Positions 8,690-18,206 of a DNA stretch of 64,000 bases are shown here, one piece after another (the first letter of the stretch is position 1; each line of letters begins with the position of its first letter). A model generated the notes under the pieces. The model searched no databases, was not told where the DNA came from, and saw only the letters and a program-made list of their open reading frames with translations. The DNA is taken from NCBI GenBank assembly GCA_963803295.1, contig CAWDMC010000011.1, positions 310,001 to 374,000 on the forward strand. The letters run 5' to 3'. This DNA comes from CAWDMC01 sp963803295 (lineage in GTDB: Bacteria > Acidobacteriota > Terriglobia > UBA7540). Made by a program: the position numbers and the translations under genes.

Positions 8690-11600
8690 GCCGCCGAACG
8701 AATGTCCAGCCTAGCCGATACGGGCCGTTGGGTTGAATCTTGCGCAGCGCCTCCAGGTAATGAGCCGCCATCTCCGGAATCTCAAGGATGGGTTCTCGCT
8801 GTCCGTCAAGGCCTGGCGCTTCTAGTCCGTAGAAAGGCTGATCCTGCCCCAACTGTTGCGCCAGGGGGTAGTAGGCGATGGCACCTCCACCATGTGCGTG
8901 AACAAAGAAAAGAGGGGCTTTCGAGCCCAACGGTTGGATTGGAACCAGAGACGAGACTGAAATAGGGGTTTGCTTACGGAGGACCTCCGCCAGTTCCTCG
9001 ATCGTGGCACGTTCGAAGAGCAAGGCCAGAGGCAGTTCGCGCCCTGATATCTTATGAAGCTGAAACATCAGCCGGACTGCCAACAGAGAATGCCCGCCCA
9101 ATTCGAAGAAGTTATCCTTAACGCCGATGGGATGAATCTCCAGGATTTCTTCCCAGATTCGCGTGAGCCGCAATTCCCAATCATCGCGAGGAGAAACGAA
9201 AGCTGCCCTCAACTCCGGCCTCAATTGGTCCGGAGCTGGCAGCGCCCTCCGGTCCACCTTTCCATGAGGGGTTAACGGCAAGGCGGAGAGAGTCAGGAAC
9301 ACTGCTGGAATCATCGCCTCTGGCAAGCGTTCCTTCAGGAACGCACGCAGTTCGGCAATATCGGGCGTACCTGCCGGTCCCGGAACGACGTAAGCGGCCA
9401 AGTACCGCTGGCCGGCGAGATCCTCTCGGGCAATGACCACAGCAGCCCGCAGCCCGGGATGTGTTGCCAGAACCGTTTCGATCTCGCCAAGTTCAATTCG
9501 AAATCCGCGTATTTTGACCTGGTCATCGATTCGGCCAAGATGTTCGATTGTCCCGCAGGACTGGTAACGGGCCAGGTCGCCCGTCTTGTACAACCGCGCT
9601 CCCGGCTCGCTGGCAAACGGATCCGGGATAAACGCCTGCGCCGTTCGGGCAGGGTCGTCGAGATAACCGCGCCCTACGCCTGCCCCTCCCACGCACAGTT
9701 CACCCACAGCCCCGATGGAAACGGGCTGGAGTTGATCGTCCAGCACGTAGAGTTGGGTATTCGCTATGGGACGGCCGATTGGGATCGTCGTTGCTGCAGC
9801 CGTAGGAGGCTGGTCCAGGAAGTGGTGGCTAACATCATCCGAGCATTCCGTTGGACCATAGGCATTCAGCAGAGGGACGTGGGGAAAAGTGTTCAACCAC
9901 CGCTCAGCGAGCCGAGGTGGCAACCCTTCGCCCGTGGAGATGAGCCACCGCAGGGCAGTGAAGTCCGGCCGCTCTTTGTCCTCGCCCGGCATGCTGTCAA
10001 GCATTGCCCCCAGCAGGGAGGGCACCGTTTCAAGGACGGTGATCCCATCTCGCTGCACGTGATCAAGGAGCCGCGTGGGGTCATGAGCAACCGCGTCGTC
10101 AAGAATATCGACTTGCCCTCCGACGAGTAGGGCGGCCAGAAATTGCCAGACGGAGATATCAAAGCACTGCGAAGCCGTTTGGGCGACAACGTCTCTCTCG
10201 GTAAGCTGCAGATCGGCGATCTTGGCGTACAGGTGATTGAGCATGCCTCCATGCTCGACCATGACTCCTTTGGGCAGCCCCGTCGAGCCGGACGTGTATA
10301 TCACATAGGCGAGATGGCGCGCCGCAGCCGGAGGGCAGCATGTCTCCTTCAACTCATATTCCGCGAGCATTTCCTCCACACTTCTGACCGTTGGACAGGC
10401 TGGTCCAAGCGCTCCCTCGAGCACCGGCGTAAGAACTGCTTGGTCCTCCGAAGCCACCAGCACCAAGGAGCTTCTGCTCTGGGCAAGGACACGGTCGAAG
10501 CGCTGCCGGGGCCAGGAGGAATCGAGCGGCAGGTATGCTCCACCCGCCTTGAATACCGCCAGTATCGCGGTCAGCAAGTCGATCCCACGCCGAAGGGCCA
10601 GGGCCACCAGGACCTCCGGTCCCACTCCTATGGACCTTAACCGCCATGCAAGTCGATTTGATCTGACATTCAGCTCGGAATAGGTGAGGGATTGGTCTTG
10701 ACAGACAACGGCTTGCCGCCCTGGGGTCTTCCAGGCTTGGACTTCGAAAAGTTGGGCCGCACTTTGGTGTTGCGGGAACGGCACTTCGGTCTGGTTGAAC
10801 TCCACCAGGCTTCGGCGCCTCTCATCTTCTGAAAGAAGAGTGACATCGCGTAAAAGCTGGTTGCTGTTCGCGACAAAAGCGTCAATCACGCGCAGGAAGT
10901 GCCGCAGCACTTGTTCCTGCTCCTCCTCACCGAATACATCGCAGTGGAAATCGAAGTCGAGCACGAAGTTATCGGAATGATTCCCGTTGCGAACTTGAAA
11001 GGCGAAACTCTCGTTTCCATGTCCTGAATGAGTCCACTCGTGAACTGCGGGAGCTCCCTGAAACTGAAACGTGTAATCCTGATTGTGGTAGTTAAAAAGA
11101 ACCTCATAATGGGGACTATGAAGCGGGTTCTCCACGGTGTGCTGGCTGTGACGCAGGGATTGCTGTACTTCCGCCTTGATCTTGTTCATCAAAGACGCGA
11201 AGGTATCGTTCTCCTCAATGCGGATCTCAATGGGGAGGACCTGCATGAAGAAGCCAATGGTCCTTTTGAATTCGGACGAGGGCCGATTATGTGACGCGAT
11301 TCCGAGCCGAAACTCGCTCTTTTGACTGCATCGGTAGATCCAGGCGCAAAGAATGGACGCGAAAACGTTGAAGAGCGCCGCATCCGCAGTTGTGGAGGAA
11401 ATCGTCCCGGCCGCACATCTTAGTTTCCGGCTTAAACCCTCGTCCAAGGCGCGAGAAACTCTCCGGACGCGCGCCGTAGTCTTGAAGGGGATCTTTCCGT
11501 AGAAGGCGATCGGGCCCGGATTGGTGGCCAGTTTCTCCTTCCAGTAGGACGATGCCTTGAGGGATCGTGGCGAATCGCGATAACTTCTTTCATGCTCGAT

Positions 11601-14600
11601 ATACTTCTGGAATCGCGGAAGCGGCTCCGTGTCCTGCAATTGATCATTAAGGGAACGCTCATAGTATTCCGCGACCGTGTCAAAAATCAGCTTGGTGGAC
11701 CAACCATCTGAAATAATGTGATGTTGATTGAGATACCAGACATATTCGCTTTGGCCCATCCTGATCAACACCGTGTCGAACAAGCCTTGATCCAGCCGGA
11801 AAGCTCGTTGGCTGCGCTCACCGATCCAGGTTCGCAGAGCTCCGGCAGGATCCGAAAGCGACGAGAAGTCCACGGTCTCCACGCGATAGGGGAGCCTGGC
11901 GATGACCTTCTGTTGCGGCACCCCATCGATCTCCTCGATAACCGTGCGCAAGGCGTCGCTTCGATCGACAAGTGCCTGGAAGGCCCGCTGGAAGTGTTCC
12001 GGATCGACCGCGACAGGAATGGTAAAAGGTACACATAGGTTGTAGAGCGGGACCTCAGGCTGTAGTTTCTGTCCCAGCCAGATCAGAAGTTGGTGCTTGG
12101 TTAGGTTCGATTGGGTGTAGATGTCTGCGCACGCGAGGGGTTGATCATCGGCACGACCGGACGCGCAAGGCGCCTGTGCGATCCCAGGTGAGAGGTTTGA
12201 CAATGGCTGTTCTGGCTCTTGGATGATGCGTTCCAGCAAGGCGCGGAAGTCGTCCAACATTTGAGCGACGCGAGCTTCTTCAAAGCGGCCGGCGTCATAG
12301 CCCATACCGAGGACCATCTCGGGGCCAGGTACCGCCAACACACTGAGTGGATAATTCGCCTGATCGACGAAACGAACGTCACGCACTGCCAGGCTGCTTT
12401 CTTCTTCGAGGAAGGAAGCGTCCACGGGATAGTTCTCAAAGACGAAAATGCTCTCAAATAGGGGCTGGTTCCGGGGTATATCGCTCCAGCCGTGAACCTG
12501 CACTAACGGACTGTACTCGTACTGGCGCCATTCCACCTGTTGCTCTTGTAGTTGCGCGCACCAGGAGAGCATTCCGGCATTCCGATCGACCTTGACACGC
12601 ATCGGGAGGGTGTTGATAAAGAGGCCCAACATGCTGTCTACGCCCTGCAGTGAGGATGGACGGCCCGCCACCGTTACTCCAAAAATCACGTCATCCGTAT
12701 TGCTGTAACGGCTGAGGAGCAGCGCCCAAGCGCCCATCATCAAGGTGTTGAGCGTAAGATGGCTCCGGCGCGCCAGCGACTGCAGAGCAGCGGTTGTGGA
12801 TTCCGAGAGCCGGATAACCTGACGCCCGTATGTCGCTCCTGCGTCTGAAACACGGCGAGTCGTCTCGATCGATCCGAGCCGGGTGGGAGTTGTGATCCCT
12901 TTGAGTGTTTGTCGCCAGTAGGCCTCGAGCGGTGAGGAATCCTGCTGCCGGAGCCAGTCAAGATAGTCACGGTAAGGGCGGCTCAGTTCTAGCTCGATGC
13001 TTTCGCCGTTGCGAAACGCTTCGTAGAATGCGAAGAACTCCCTGAAGAGTAGGGGTACTGACCACCCATCCAGCAGCAGGTGATGAAAACTCAGAGTGAA
13101 CCGGTGGCTATCTTCCCGAAGCCGCATCAAAGCAAGGCGTGCAAGAGGAGCAAGTGACAGGTTGAAGCCACGAGTGCGATCTCGTTTGAGGAACAGCTCC
13201 AACCGCTGGCGTTGTTCCTCCTCATCTAGACCTCTCCAATCGTCTTGCTCGATGGCCAAACTGGCATGCCGCCGAACGGCCTGCACGGGGTCCTTCAGAC
13301 CTTCCCAGACGAAGGCGGTCCTCAGAACCGGCTGTCGATCCACAACGCACTGCCAAGCCCGTTCAAAGGCTGGGACGTCGAGGTCTCCCTCCATGATTGC
13401 GGTCAACTGCTCAAAATAGGCGCCTGATTGCGGGGCGCAAAGGCTATGGAAAAGGAGTCCTTGTTGGGTTGAGGAGAGGGGATAGATATCGTCAATTTGT
13501 TCCGGAGACGTGTGGTCTGTTGCAGGGCATATCTCAGCGACCACGGCATCCAGCTGTGACTGATTGAGTTCGACCAGCGGGAAGTCGGATGGGGTGCACC
13601 GGCCCGATACAGGCGATTGGCACTGGCCAATCAGCGATCGCAGCGCCTCTACGAATCCCTCTGCCACGCTCGCTACCGTCGACTCGCGGTGAACATTCTG
13701 GCTGTAGAGCCACTCCAGACTGAGTTTTCCCCCGGCGATTTGCGCGTTGATTTCCAGGAGATGACTGCGCTGTGCCGACAGGCTGTGATCCTGTCCACTG
13801 TTAGTCGAAGCCGGTCTGAACAAGCTGTCGTTGTCCATGAGCTGGTCAATCTGGCCCAAGTAGTTGAAGATGATGTCTGCCTGCGGGAGAGCGCGCAGCT
13901 TGTCGGGGATTTCCAAGCCATCGTTGAGGTAGCGGAGCAGGCCGTATCCGATTCCCCCGTTGGGAATCCGGTCGCGCTGCCGCTTCACGGACTGCAACGC
14001 CTCGGCGGGATTGGAGACCGATGACTCCAGATTCAATCGCATCGGAAAGATTGTGGTGAACCACCCTACGGTCCGTGACAAGTCGACATCTTCGAAGATT
14101 GCTTCCCGCCCGTGGCCTTCCAGATCGACCAACAGTGAGCTTGCTCCGGTCCAGCGTCGACAGGCGAAAGCCAGAGCCGTTAGCAGCACATCATTGATCT
14201 GGGTGTGGTAGGTTCTCGGAACATCCTGAAGCAGCGCACGGGTCTCGTCGGCACTGAGCGACACGGAAACGGATCGAACAGAAGCCTCCGTATTGCGGCC
14301 ACCAACGTGGTCAACGGGCAGGCAAGGCACGGGTGAGTGGCCGTTCGCCAGCCAGTAGTCGACTTCTCGTTGCACCGGTTCCGACGTTGCATACTGCGTC
14401 AATCGTTCTGCCCACTCTTTGAATGAGCTGGTTTTTGCCGGAAGATGTGGCTTCTCGCCTCGGCTTATCTCGCGGCACAGTGTTTGCAGATCCTCCAGCA
14501 GGATTCGCCAGGATACGCCGTCGACCGCCAGGTGATGAACTATGAGCGACAATCGAGCGGGTTTCTCAGGTCCAAGATCAAAGAATGTCGCGCGCAGCAC

Positions 14601-17600
14601 AGGACCTCGCGAGAGATCCAGGCTTGCCTGCGACTCGGCCATCTCGGCCTCAATGGCGCACGCTTGCTTCGCCTCTGACAGTATCGAGAGATCCACCCGG
14701 GAGAAAGGCTCCGCGTCACCAGGGGCTATGATCTCCTGCTCCCAGCCTGACGCCGTCTGCTCGAAACGCAGCCGGAGCGCGTCGTGATGAAGAATCAAAT
14801 GTCTCAGGGCACGCTCCAAGTGGGAGGCAGATAAGGAGGGGTCGACCTCGAGCAGAAGGCTTTGATTCCAATGGTGAGGATCGGTGAAGTTCTGTTCGAA
14901 GAACCATCGCTGGACTGGTGTGAGGGGCAGAAGCCCTACGACCGGGTCCTGTTGCGCTTCAATCGACGAGGCAGCAACGACTTTGGCCAACTCCGCGATG
15001 GTCTGGTGCTGAAATAGCTGCTTGGGCGTGAGGTGGAGTCCCGCCTGGCTGCTCTTGGCGATGACCTGAATGCTGAGAATCGAATCGCCGCCCAACTCAA
15101 AGAAGTTGTCGTGTATACCCACCTGATCCAGATGGAGAACATCGGCCCAGATTCTGGCGAGCAGCGCTTCCGATGGCGAGCGCGGGGCAACTAAGGCATC
15201 TTTCACTTCGCGCCGGGTTGCGATCTCGGGAATGGGAAGCCTGCCACGATCGACTTTGCCATTGGAAGTGAACGGTAGAGCGTCGAGAACAACCAGCGCT
15301 GCTGGCAGCATGTAGTGGGGCAATTTATCCTTGAGGAAATCGTGCAAGTCGTCCGGCGTGGCCGCATGCGATTGCCGAGGGACGATATAGGCCACCACGC
15401 GTCGATCGCCGGGAGTGTCTTCCCGGGCGATGGCCACGGCCTCGCGCACAGCAGGATGTTGCCCCAGGATGGATTCGATTTCTCCCAGTTCGATGCGGTA
15501 GCCGCGGATCTTAACTTGATGATCGATCCGGCCCAAATACTCGAGATTGCCGTCCGGCAGATGCCGTGCCAGATCCCCTGTCCTGTATAAGCGCGCATCT
15601 GGCGCCGACCCGAATGGATTCGGGATGAACTTCTCAGCGGTCAAATCCGGCCGGTTTAAGTATCCCCAGGCCAAGCCCAGGCCACCGATGAACAACTCGC
15701 CTGGAACCCCGACCGGAACCGGTTGCAGGTTTCGGTCCAGCACATAGAGTTGGGTGTTGGCGATGGGACGGCCGATGGGCACCGAGCCGGTCCTGGGACT
15801 CCCATGAGGTTGTCGATAAACGCAACATCCAACCACGGTTTCAGTCGGGCCATACTCGTTGACCAGCACCGTGTCAGGAGCTGCGTCTTGCCAGAAGGCC
15901 AGGTTCTCAGCTAATAGATTTTCACCGCCAATAACAAAGGTCCGGGTGAGACCGGCGGCTTGTTGAGGAGATAGCTGATGGCGAAGCAACTCGAGGTGCA
16001 GGGGCGTAATTTTGATCAAGCTGAAGTTTCGCCTGCTCTCCGCGGCAGTGCTGAGGTTCTCGATACCGGGACTTTCCGGAAGCAGCTCCACCTTGCGGCC
16101 GACGAGCAGCGGCGCAAACAGAGCCGTGATGGTCAAGTCGAAAGAAAGGGAAGAGTGCACCGGAGCACCCTCACCCTCTTCGACCTTGTAGGCCGATGTG
16201 CACCAACTGAGATAATTTGTCAGCCCCCGGTGGGGGATTAGGATGCCCTTGGGCTGGCCGGTAGACCCCGAGGTATAAATCACGTAAGCGAGACTATCGA
16301 GTGTCACTCCACTCGCGGGATGTTCTTCCGCGAACTGACCGCCGAACGGCGACTCGGGAAGGGATCGGTCGAGGCAAATCACCTGCGTGGCCTCGGCCGG
16401 AAGTCGGGAAACCAGCCTCTGCTGGGTCAGCACTATCCGTGCCCGAGTGTCTTCCAGCATGAACGCCAGACGTTCCCGAGGATAGGCGGGGTCCATAGGC
16501 ACGTAAGCGCCTCCGGCTTTGAGGACACCAAGAATCCCTACAATCGTCTCGAGGGAACGCTCAACGCAGACTCCGACCAGAACATTCGGCCCCACCCCCA
16601 GGGATCGCAAGCTGTGAGCAAGTTGATTTGCCCGGCTGTTCAGCTCCTCAAACGTTAGCTGTTGCTCCTCGTAGGTCGCTGCGATGGCGTCCGGGGTTTC
16701 ATCGACTTGGGCCTCGAACATTTGATGGACGCACTGATCGGTCAGAGACTCTCTCGCGGTATCGTTGAAGTCGATCAATAGCTGCTGCCGTTCGGCCTGG
16801 GTCAACAGCGGGAGCGTGTAAATGAGCTGATCCGGATTGCGGACGATGCCATCCAGCAGGGTTTGGAGATGCCCAACCATTCGGGAGATGGTTGGGGCAT
16901 CGAACAGATCGCTATTGTATTCAAAACTCCCCGTTAACCCCTGGTCCGTATCTTCCATGAACAGCGTCAAATCGAACTTAGAAGTTCTATTATCAAGCTC
17001 CAGAATACTGGCATCCAACCCGGATAAATTCAGCGTCTCTGCAGGAGTGTTCTGCAATACAAACATGACTTGAAAGAATGGAGCGTGGCTCAAGCTCCGA
17101 ACGGGTTGCAATTCCTCCATCAGCTTCTCGAACGGAACGTCCTGGTAAGCGTAGGCGTCCAAAGTCACTTCCCGCACCCGGTGAAGTAACTCCAGGAAAG
17201 TCGGGTTCCCCGAAAGACTCGTACGCAGCACCAGGGTATTCACGAACAAGCCAATCAGTCCTTCGGTTTCCACCTGGTTACGATTGGCGATGGGAGTGCC
17301 CACCAGCAGATCCTCCTGCGCCGTGTAGCGATACAGCAAAACCTTGAAGGCCGCCAGCAGGGTCATGAACAAAGTACAGCCTTCGCGATGACTCAACGCG
17401 TTGAGCTTTGCCGCCACCTTCTTCGGGAAGAGGAACGATTGGACTGCGCCGCGGAACGTCTGGACCGCCGGCCGTGGCCGATCGGTAGGCAGTTCCAGGA
17501 TACCCGGGGCCCCGTGAAGTTGGGGTATCCAGTAAGCGAGCTGTTGCTCGAGAATCTCTCCCCGGAGGCGCTCCCGCTGCCATTGGGCAAAATCCGCATA

Positions 17601-18206
17601 CTGGATAGGTAGCTGGGGTAACGGTGAAGACTTGCCCTTGGAAAACGCTTCGTAGAGCGAAGCCAGTTCCCGGACAAGTATGCCAACCGACCAACCGTCG
17701 GATATGATGTGGTGCATCGCGACCAGAAATATATGCTCCGTGGGGCCAAGCCTCAGCAAGCGGGTCCGTAGCAACGGACCATGGACCAGATCGAAGGGTC
17801 GCTCTGCTTCCTCGGCTGCGAGCTTCTGAACCCTGATGTTCTGTTCACTCACCTCCAGCCCTTCGAGATCGTGAACCATCAGGACCACGTCGCCGCCGGG
17901 GTGGATGAGCTGTACAGCCTGCCCATTAACCTCCGCAAAGGTTGTCCGCAAGGCCTCGTGCCGTCGCAGGATCTCCTGCAGGCCTCGTTTCAAAGCCGGT
18001 TCGTTGAGTGACCCGTTTAGACGAACGGCCGCCGCGAGATTGTACGCCGGACTATCAGGCTCCAACTTATAGAGGAACCACAGCCGCTGTTGGGCAAAAG
18101 ACAGTGGGAACGAGTTAAGTTCCGTGCTCTTTTGCTCGAGCAGCAAGGAAAGAAGCTGCTGTCTCTCCGGAGAGAGTTCTGTCACTTGCGTGAGCACGTC
18201 GCTCAT
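8643..18206 (-). CDS. NRPS, C-A(Asn)-PCP-E-C-C-A(X)-PCP-TE (TE frameshifted)
   Basis: The ORF encodes 3187 residues. Domains in order: C at 33-460 (HHIISDG 165-171), A at 490-1000, PCP with Ser1042 (FFELGGDS), E at 1090-1530 (HHLAVDG 1224-1230; EGHGRE 1363), C at 1573-2000 (HHLLLDG 1708-1714), a second C at 2033-2450 (HHIISDG 2162-2168), A at 2480-2990, PCP with Ser3040 (FFELGGHS), and TE from 3090. The first A code reads D-L-T-K-V-G-E-V-G-K, which matches asparagine domains; the E domain then implies D-Asn. The second reads D-I-W-E-I-T-A-D-D-K, the same as the second A domain of the partner NRPS. Two consecutive C domains without an intervening A or PCP are unusual. The ATG overlaps the upstream NRPS stop as ATGA. 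A single extra base near 8711 breaks the TE. Confidence 0.95.
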   Translation of the reverse strand: MSDVLTQVTELSPERQQLLSLLLEQKSTELNSFPLSFAQQRLWFLYKLEPDSPAYNLAAAVRLNGSLNEPALKRGLQEILRRHEALRTTFAEVNGQAVQLIHPGGDVVLMVHDLEGLEVSEQNIRVQKLAAEEAERPFDLVHGPLLRTRLLRLGPTEHIFLVAMHHIISDGWSVGILVRELASLYEAFSKGKSSPLPQLPIQYADFAQWQRERLRGEILEQQLAYWIPQLHGAPGILELPTDRPRPAVQTFRGAVQSFLFPKKVAAKLNALSHREGCTLFMTLLAAFKVLLYRYTAQEDLLVGTPIANRNQVETEGLIGLFVNTLVLRTSLSGNPTFLELLHRVREVTLDAYAYQDVPFEKLMEELQPVRSLSHAPFFQVMFVLQNTPAETLNLSGLDASILELDNRTSKFDLTLFMEDTDQGLTGSFEYNSDLFDAPTISRMVGHLQTLLDGIVRNPDQLIYTLPLLTQAERQQLLIDFNDTARESLTDQCVHQMFEAQVDETPDAIAATYEEQQLTFEELNSRANQLAHSLRSLGVGPNVLVGVCVERSLETIVGILGVLKAGGAYVPMDPAYPRERLAFMLEDTRARIVLTQQRLVSRLPAEATQVICLDRSLPESPFGGQFAEEHPASGVTLDSLAYVIYTSGSTGQPKGILIPHRGLTNYLSWCTSAYKVEEGEGAPVHSSLSFDLTITALFAPLLVGRKVELLPESPGIENLSTAAESRRNFSLIKITPLHLELLRHQLSPQQAAGLTRTFVIGGENLLAENLAFWQDAAPDTVLVNEYGPTETVVGCCVYRQPHGSPRTGSVPIGRPIANTQLYVLDRNLQPVPVGVPGELFIGGLGLAWGYLNRPDLTAEKFIPNPFGSAPDARLYRTGDLARHLPDGNLEYLGRIDHQVKIRGYRIELGEIESILGQHPAVREAVAIAREDTPGDRRVVAYIVPRQSHAATPDDLHDFLKDKLPHYMLPAALVVLDALPFTSNGKVDRGRLPIPEIATRREVKDALVAPRSPSEALLARIWADVLHLDQVGIHDNFFELGGDSILSIQVIAKSSQAGLHLTPKQLFQHQTIAELAKVVAASSIEAQQDPVVGLLPLTPVQRWFFEQNFTDPHHWNQSLLLEVDPSLSASHLERALRHLILHHDALRLRFEQTASGWEQEIIAPGDAEPFSRVDLSILSEAKQACAIEAEMAESQASLDLSRGPVLRATFFDLGPEKPARLSLIVHHLAVDGVSWRILLEDLQTLCREISRGEKPHLPAKTSSFKEWAERLTQYATSEPVQREVDYWLANGHSPVPCLPVDHVGGRNTEASVRSVSVSLSADETRALLQDVPRTYHTQINDVLLTALAFACRRWTGASSLLVDLEGHGREAIFEDVDLSRTVGWFTTIFPMRLNLESSVSNPAEALQSVKRQRDRIPNGGIGYGLLRYLNDGLEIPDKLRALPQADIIFNYLGQIDQLMDNDSLFRPASTNSGQDHSLSAQRSHLLEINAQIAGGKLSLEWLYSQNVHRESTVASVAEGFVEALRSLIGQCQSPVSGRCTPSDFPLVELNQSQLDAVVAEICPATDHTSPEQIDDIYPLSSTQQGLLFHSLCAPQSGAYFEQLTAIMEGDLDVPAFERAWQCVVDRQPVLRTAFVWEGLKDPVQAVRRHASLAIEQDDWRGLDEEEQRQRLELFLKRDRTRGFNLSLAPLARLALMRLREDSHRFTLSFHHLLLDGWSVPLLFREFFAFYEAFRNGESIELELSRPYRDYLDWLRQQDSSPLEAYWRQTLKGITTPTRLGSIETTRRVSDAGATYGRQVIRLSESTTAALQSLARRSHLTLNTLMMGAWALLLSRYSNTDDVIFGVTVAGRPSSLQGVDSMLGLFINTLPMRVKVDRNAGMLSWCAQLQEQQVEWRQYEYSPLVQVHGWSDIPRNQPLFESIFVFENYPVDASFLEEESSLAVRDVRFVDQANYPLSVLAVPGPEMVLGMGYDAGRFEEARVAQMLDDFRALLERIIQEPEQPLSNLSPGIAQAPCASGRADDQPLACADIYTQSNLTKHQLLIWLGQKLQPEVPLYNLCVPFTIPVAVDPEHFQRAFQALVDRSDALRTVIEEIDGVPQQKVIARLPYRVETVDFSSLSDPAGALRTWIGERSQRAFRLDQGLFDTVLIRMGQSEYVWYLNQHHIISDGWSTKLIFDTVAEYYERSLNDQLQDTEPLPRFQKYIEHERSYRDSPRSLKASSYWKEKLATNPGPIAFYGKIPFKTTARVRRVSRALDEGLSRKLRCAAGTISSTTADAALFNVFASILCAWIYRCSQKSEFRLGIASHNRPSSEFKRTIGFFMQVLPIEIRIEENDTFASLMNKIKAEVQQSLRHSQHTVENPLHSPHYEVLFNYHNQDYTFQFQGAPAVHEWTHSGHGNESFAFQVRNGNHSDNFVLDFDFHCDVFGEEEQEQVLRHFLRVIDAFVANSNQLLRDVTLLSEDERRRSLVEFNQTEVPFPQHQSAAQLFEVQAWKTPGRQAVVCQDQSLTYSELNVRSNRLAWRLRSIGVGPEVLVALALRRGIDLLTAILAVFKAGGAYLPLDSSWPRQRFDRVLAQSRSSLVLVASEDQAVLTPVLEGALGPACPTVRSVEEMLAEYELKETCCPPAAARHLAYVIYTSGSTGLPKGVMVEHGGMLNHLYAKIADLQLTERDVVAQTASQCFDISVWQFLAALLVGGQVDILDDAVAHDPTRLLDHVQRDGITVLETVPSLLGAMLDSMPGEDKERPDFTALRWLISTGEGLPPRLAERWLNTFPHVPLLNAYGPTECSDDVSHHFLDQPPTAAATTIPIGRPIANTQLYVLDDQLQPVSIGAVGELCVGGAGVGRGYLDDPARTAQAFIPDPFASEPGARLYKTGDLARYQSCGTIEHLGRIDDQVKIRGFRIELGEIETVLATHPGLRAAVVIAREDLAGQRYLAAYVVPGPAGTPDIAELRAFLKERLPEAMIPAVFLTLSALPLTPHGKVDRRALPAPDQLRPELRAAFVSPRDDWELRLTRIWEEILEIHPIGVKDNFFELGGHSLLAVRLMFQLHKISGRELPLALLFERATIEELAEVLRKQTPISVSSLVPIQPLGSKAPLFFVHAHGGGAIAYYPLAQQLGQDQPFYGLEAPGLDGQREPILEIPEMAAHYLEALRKIQPNGPYRLGWTFVRRLGGLRDGPTDAQSGA

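Noticed and set aside
8690..8720. Programmed +1 frameshift in the thioesterase
   Set aside because: No slippery sequence or stimulatory structure is apparent, and similar +1 breaks occur in four unrelated proteins.
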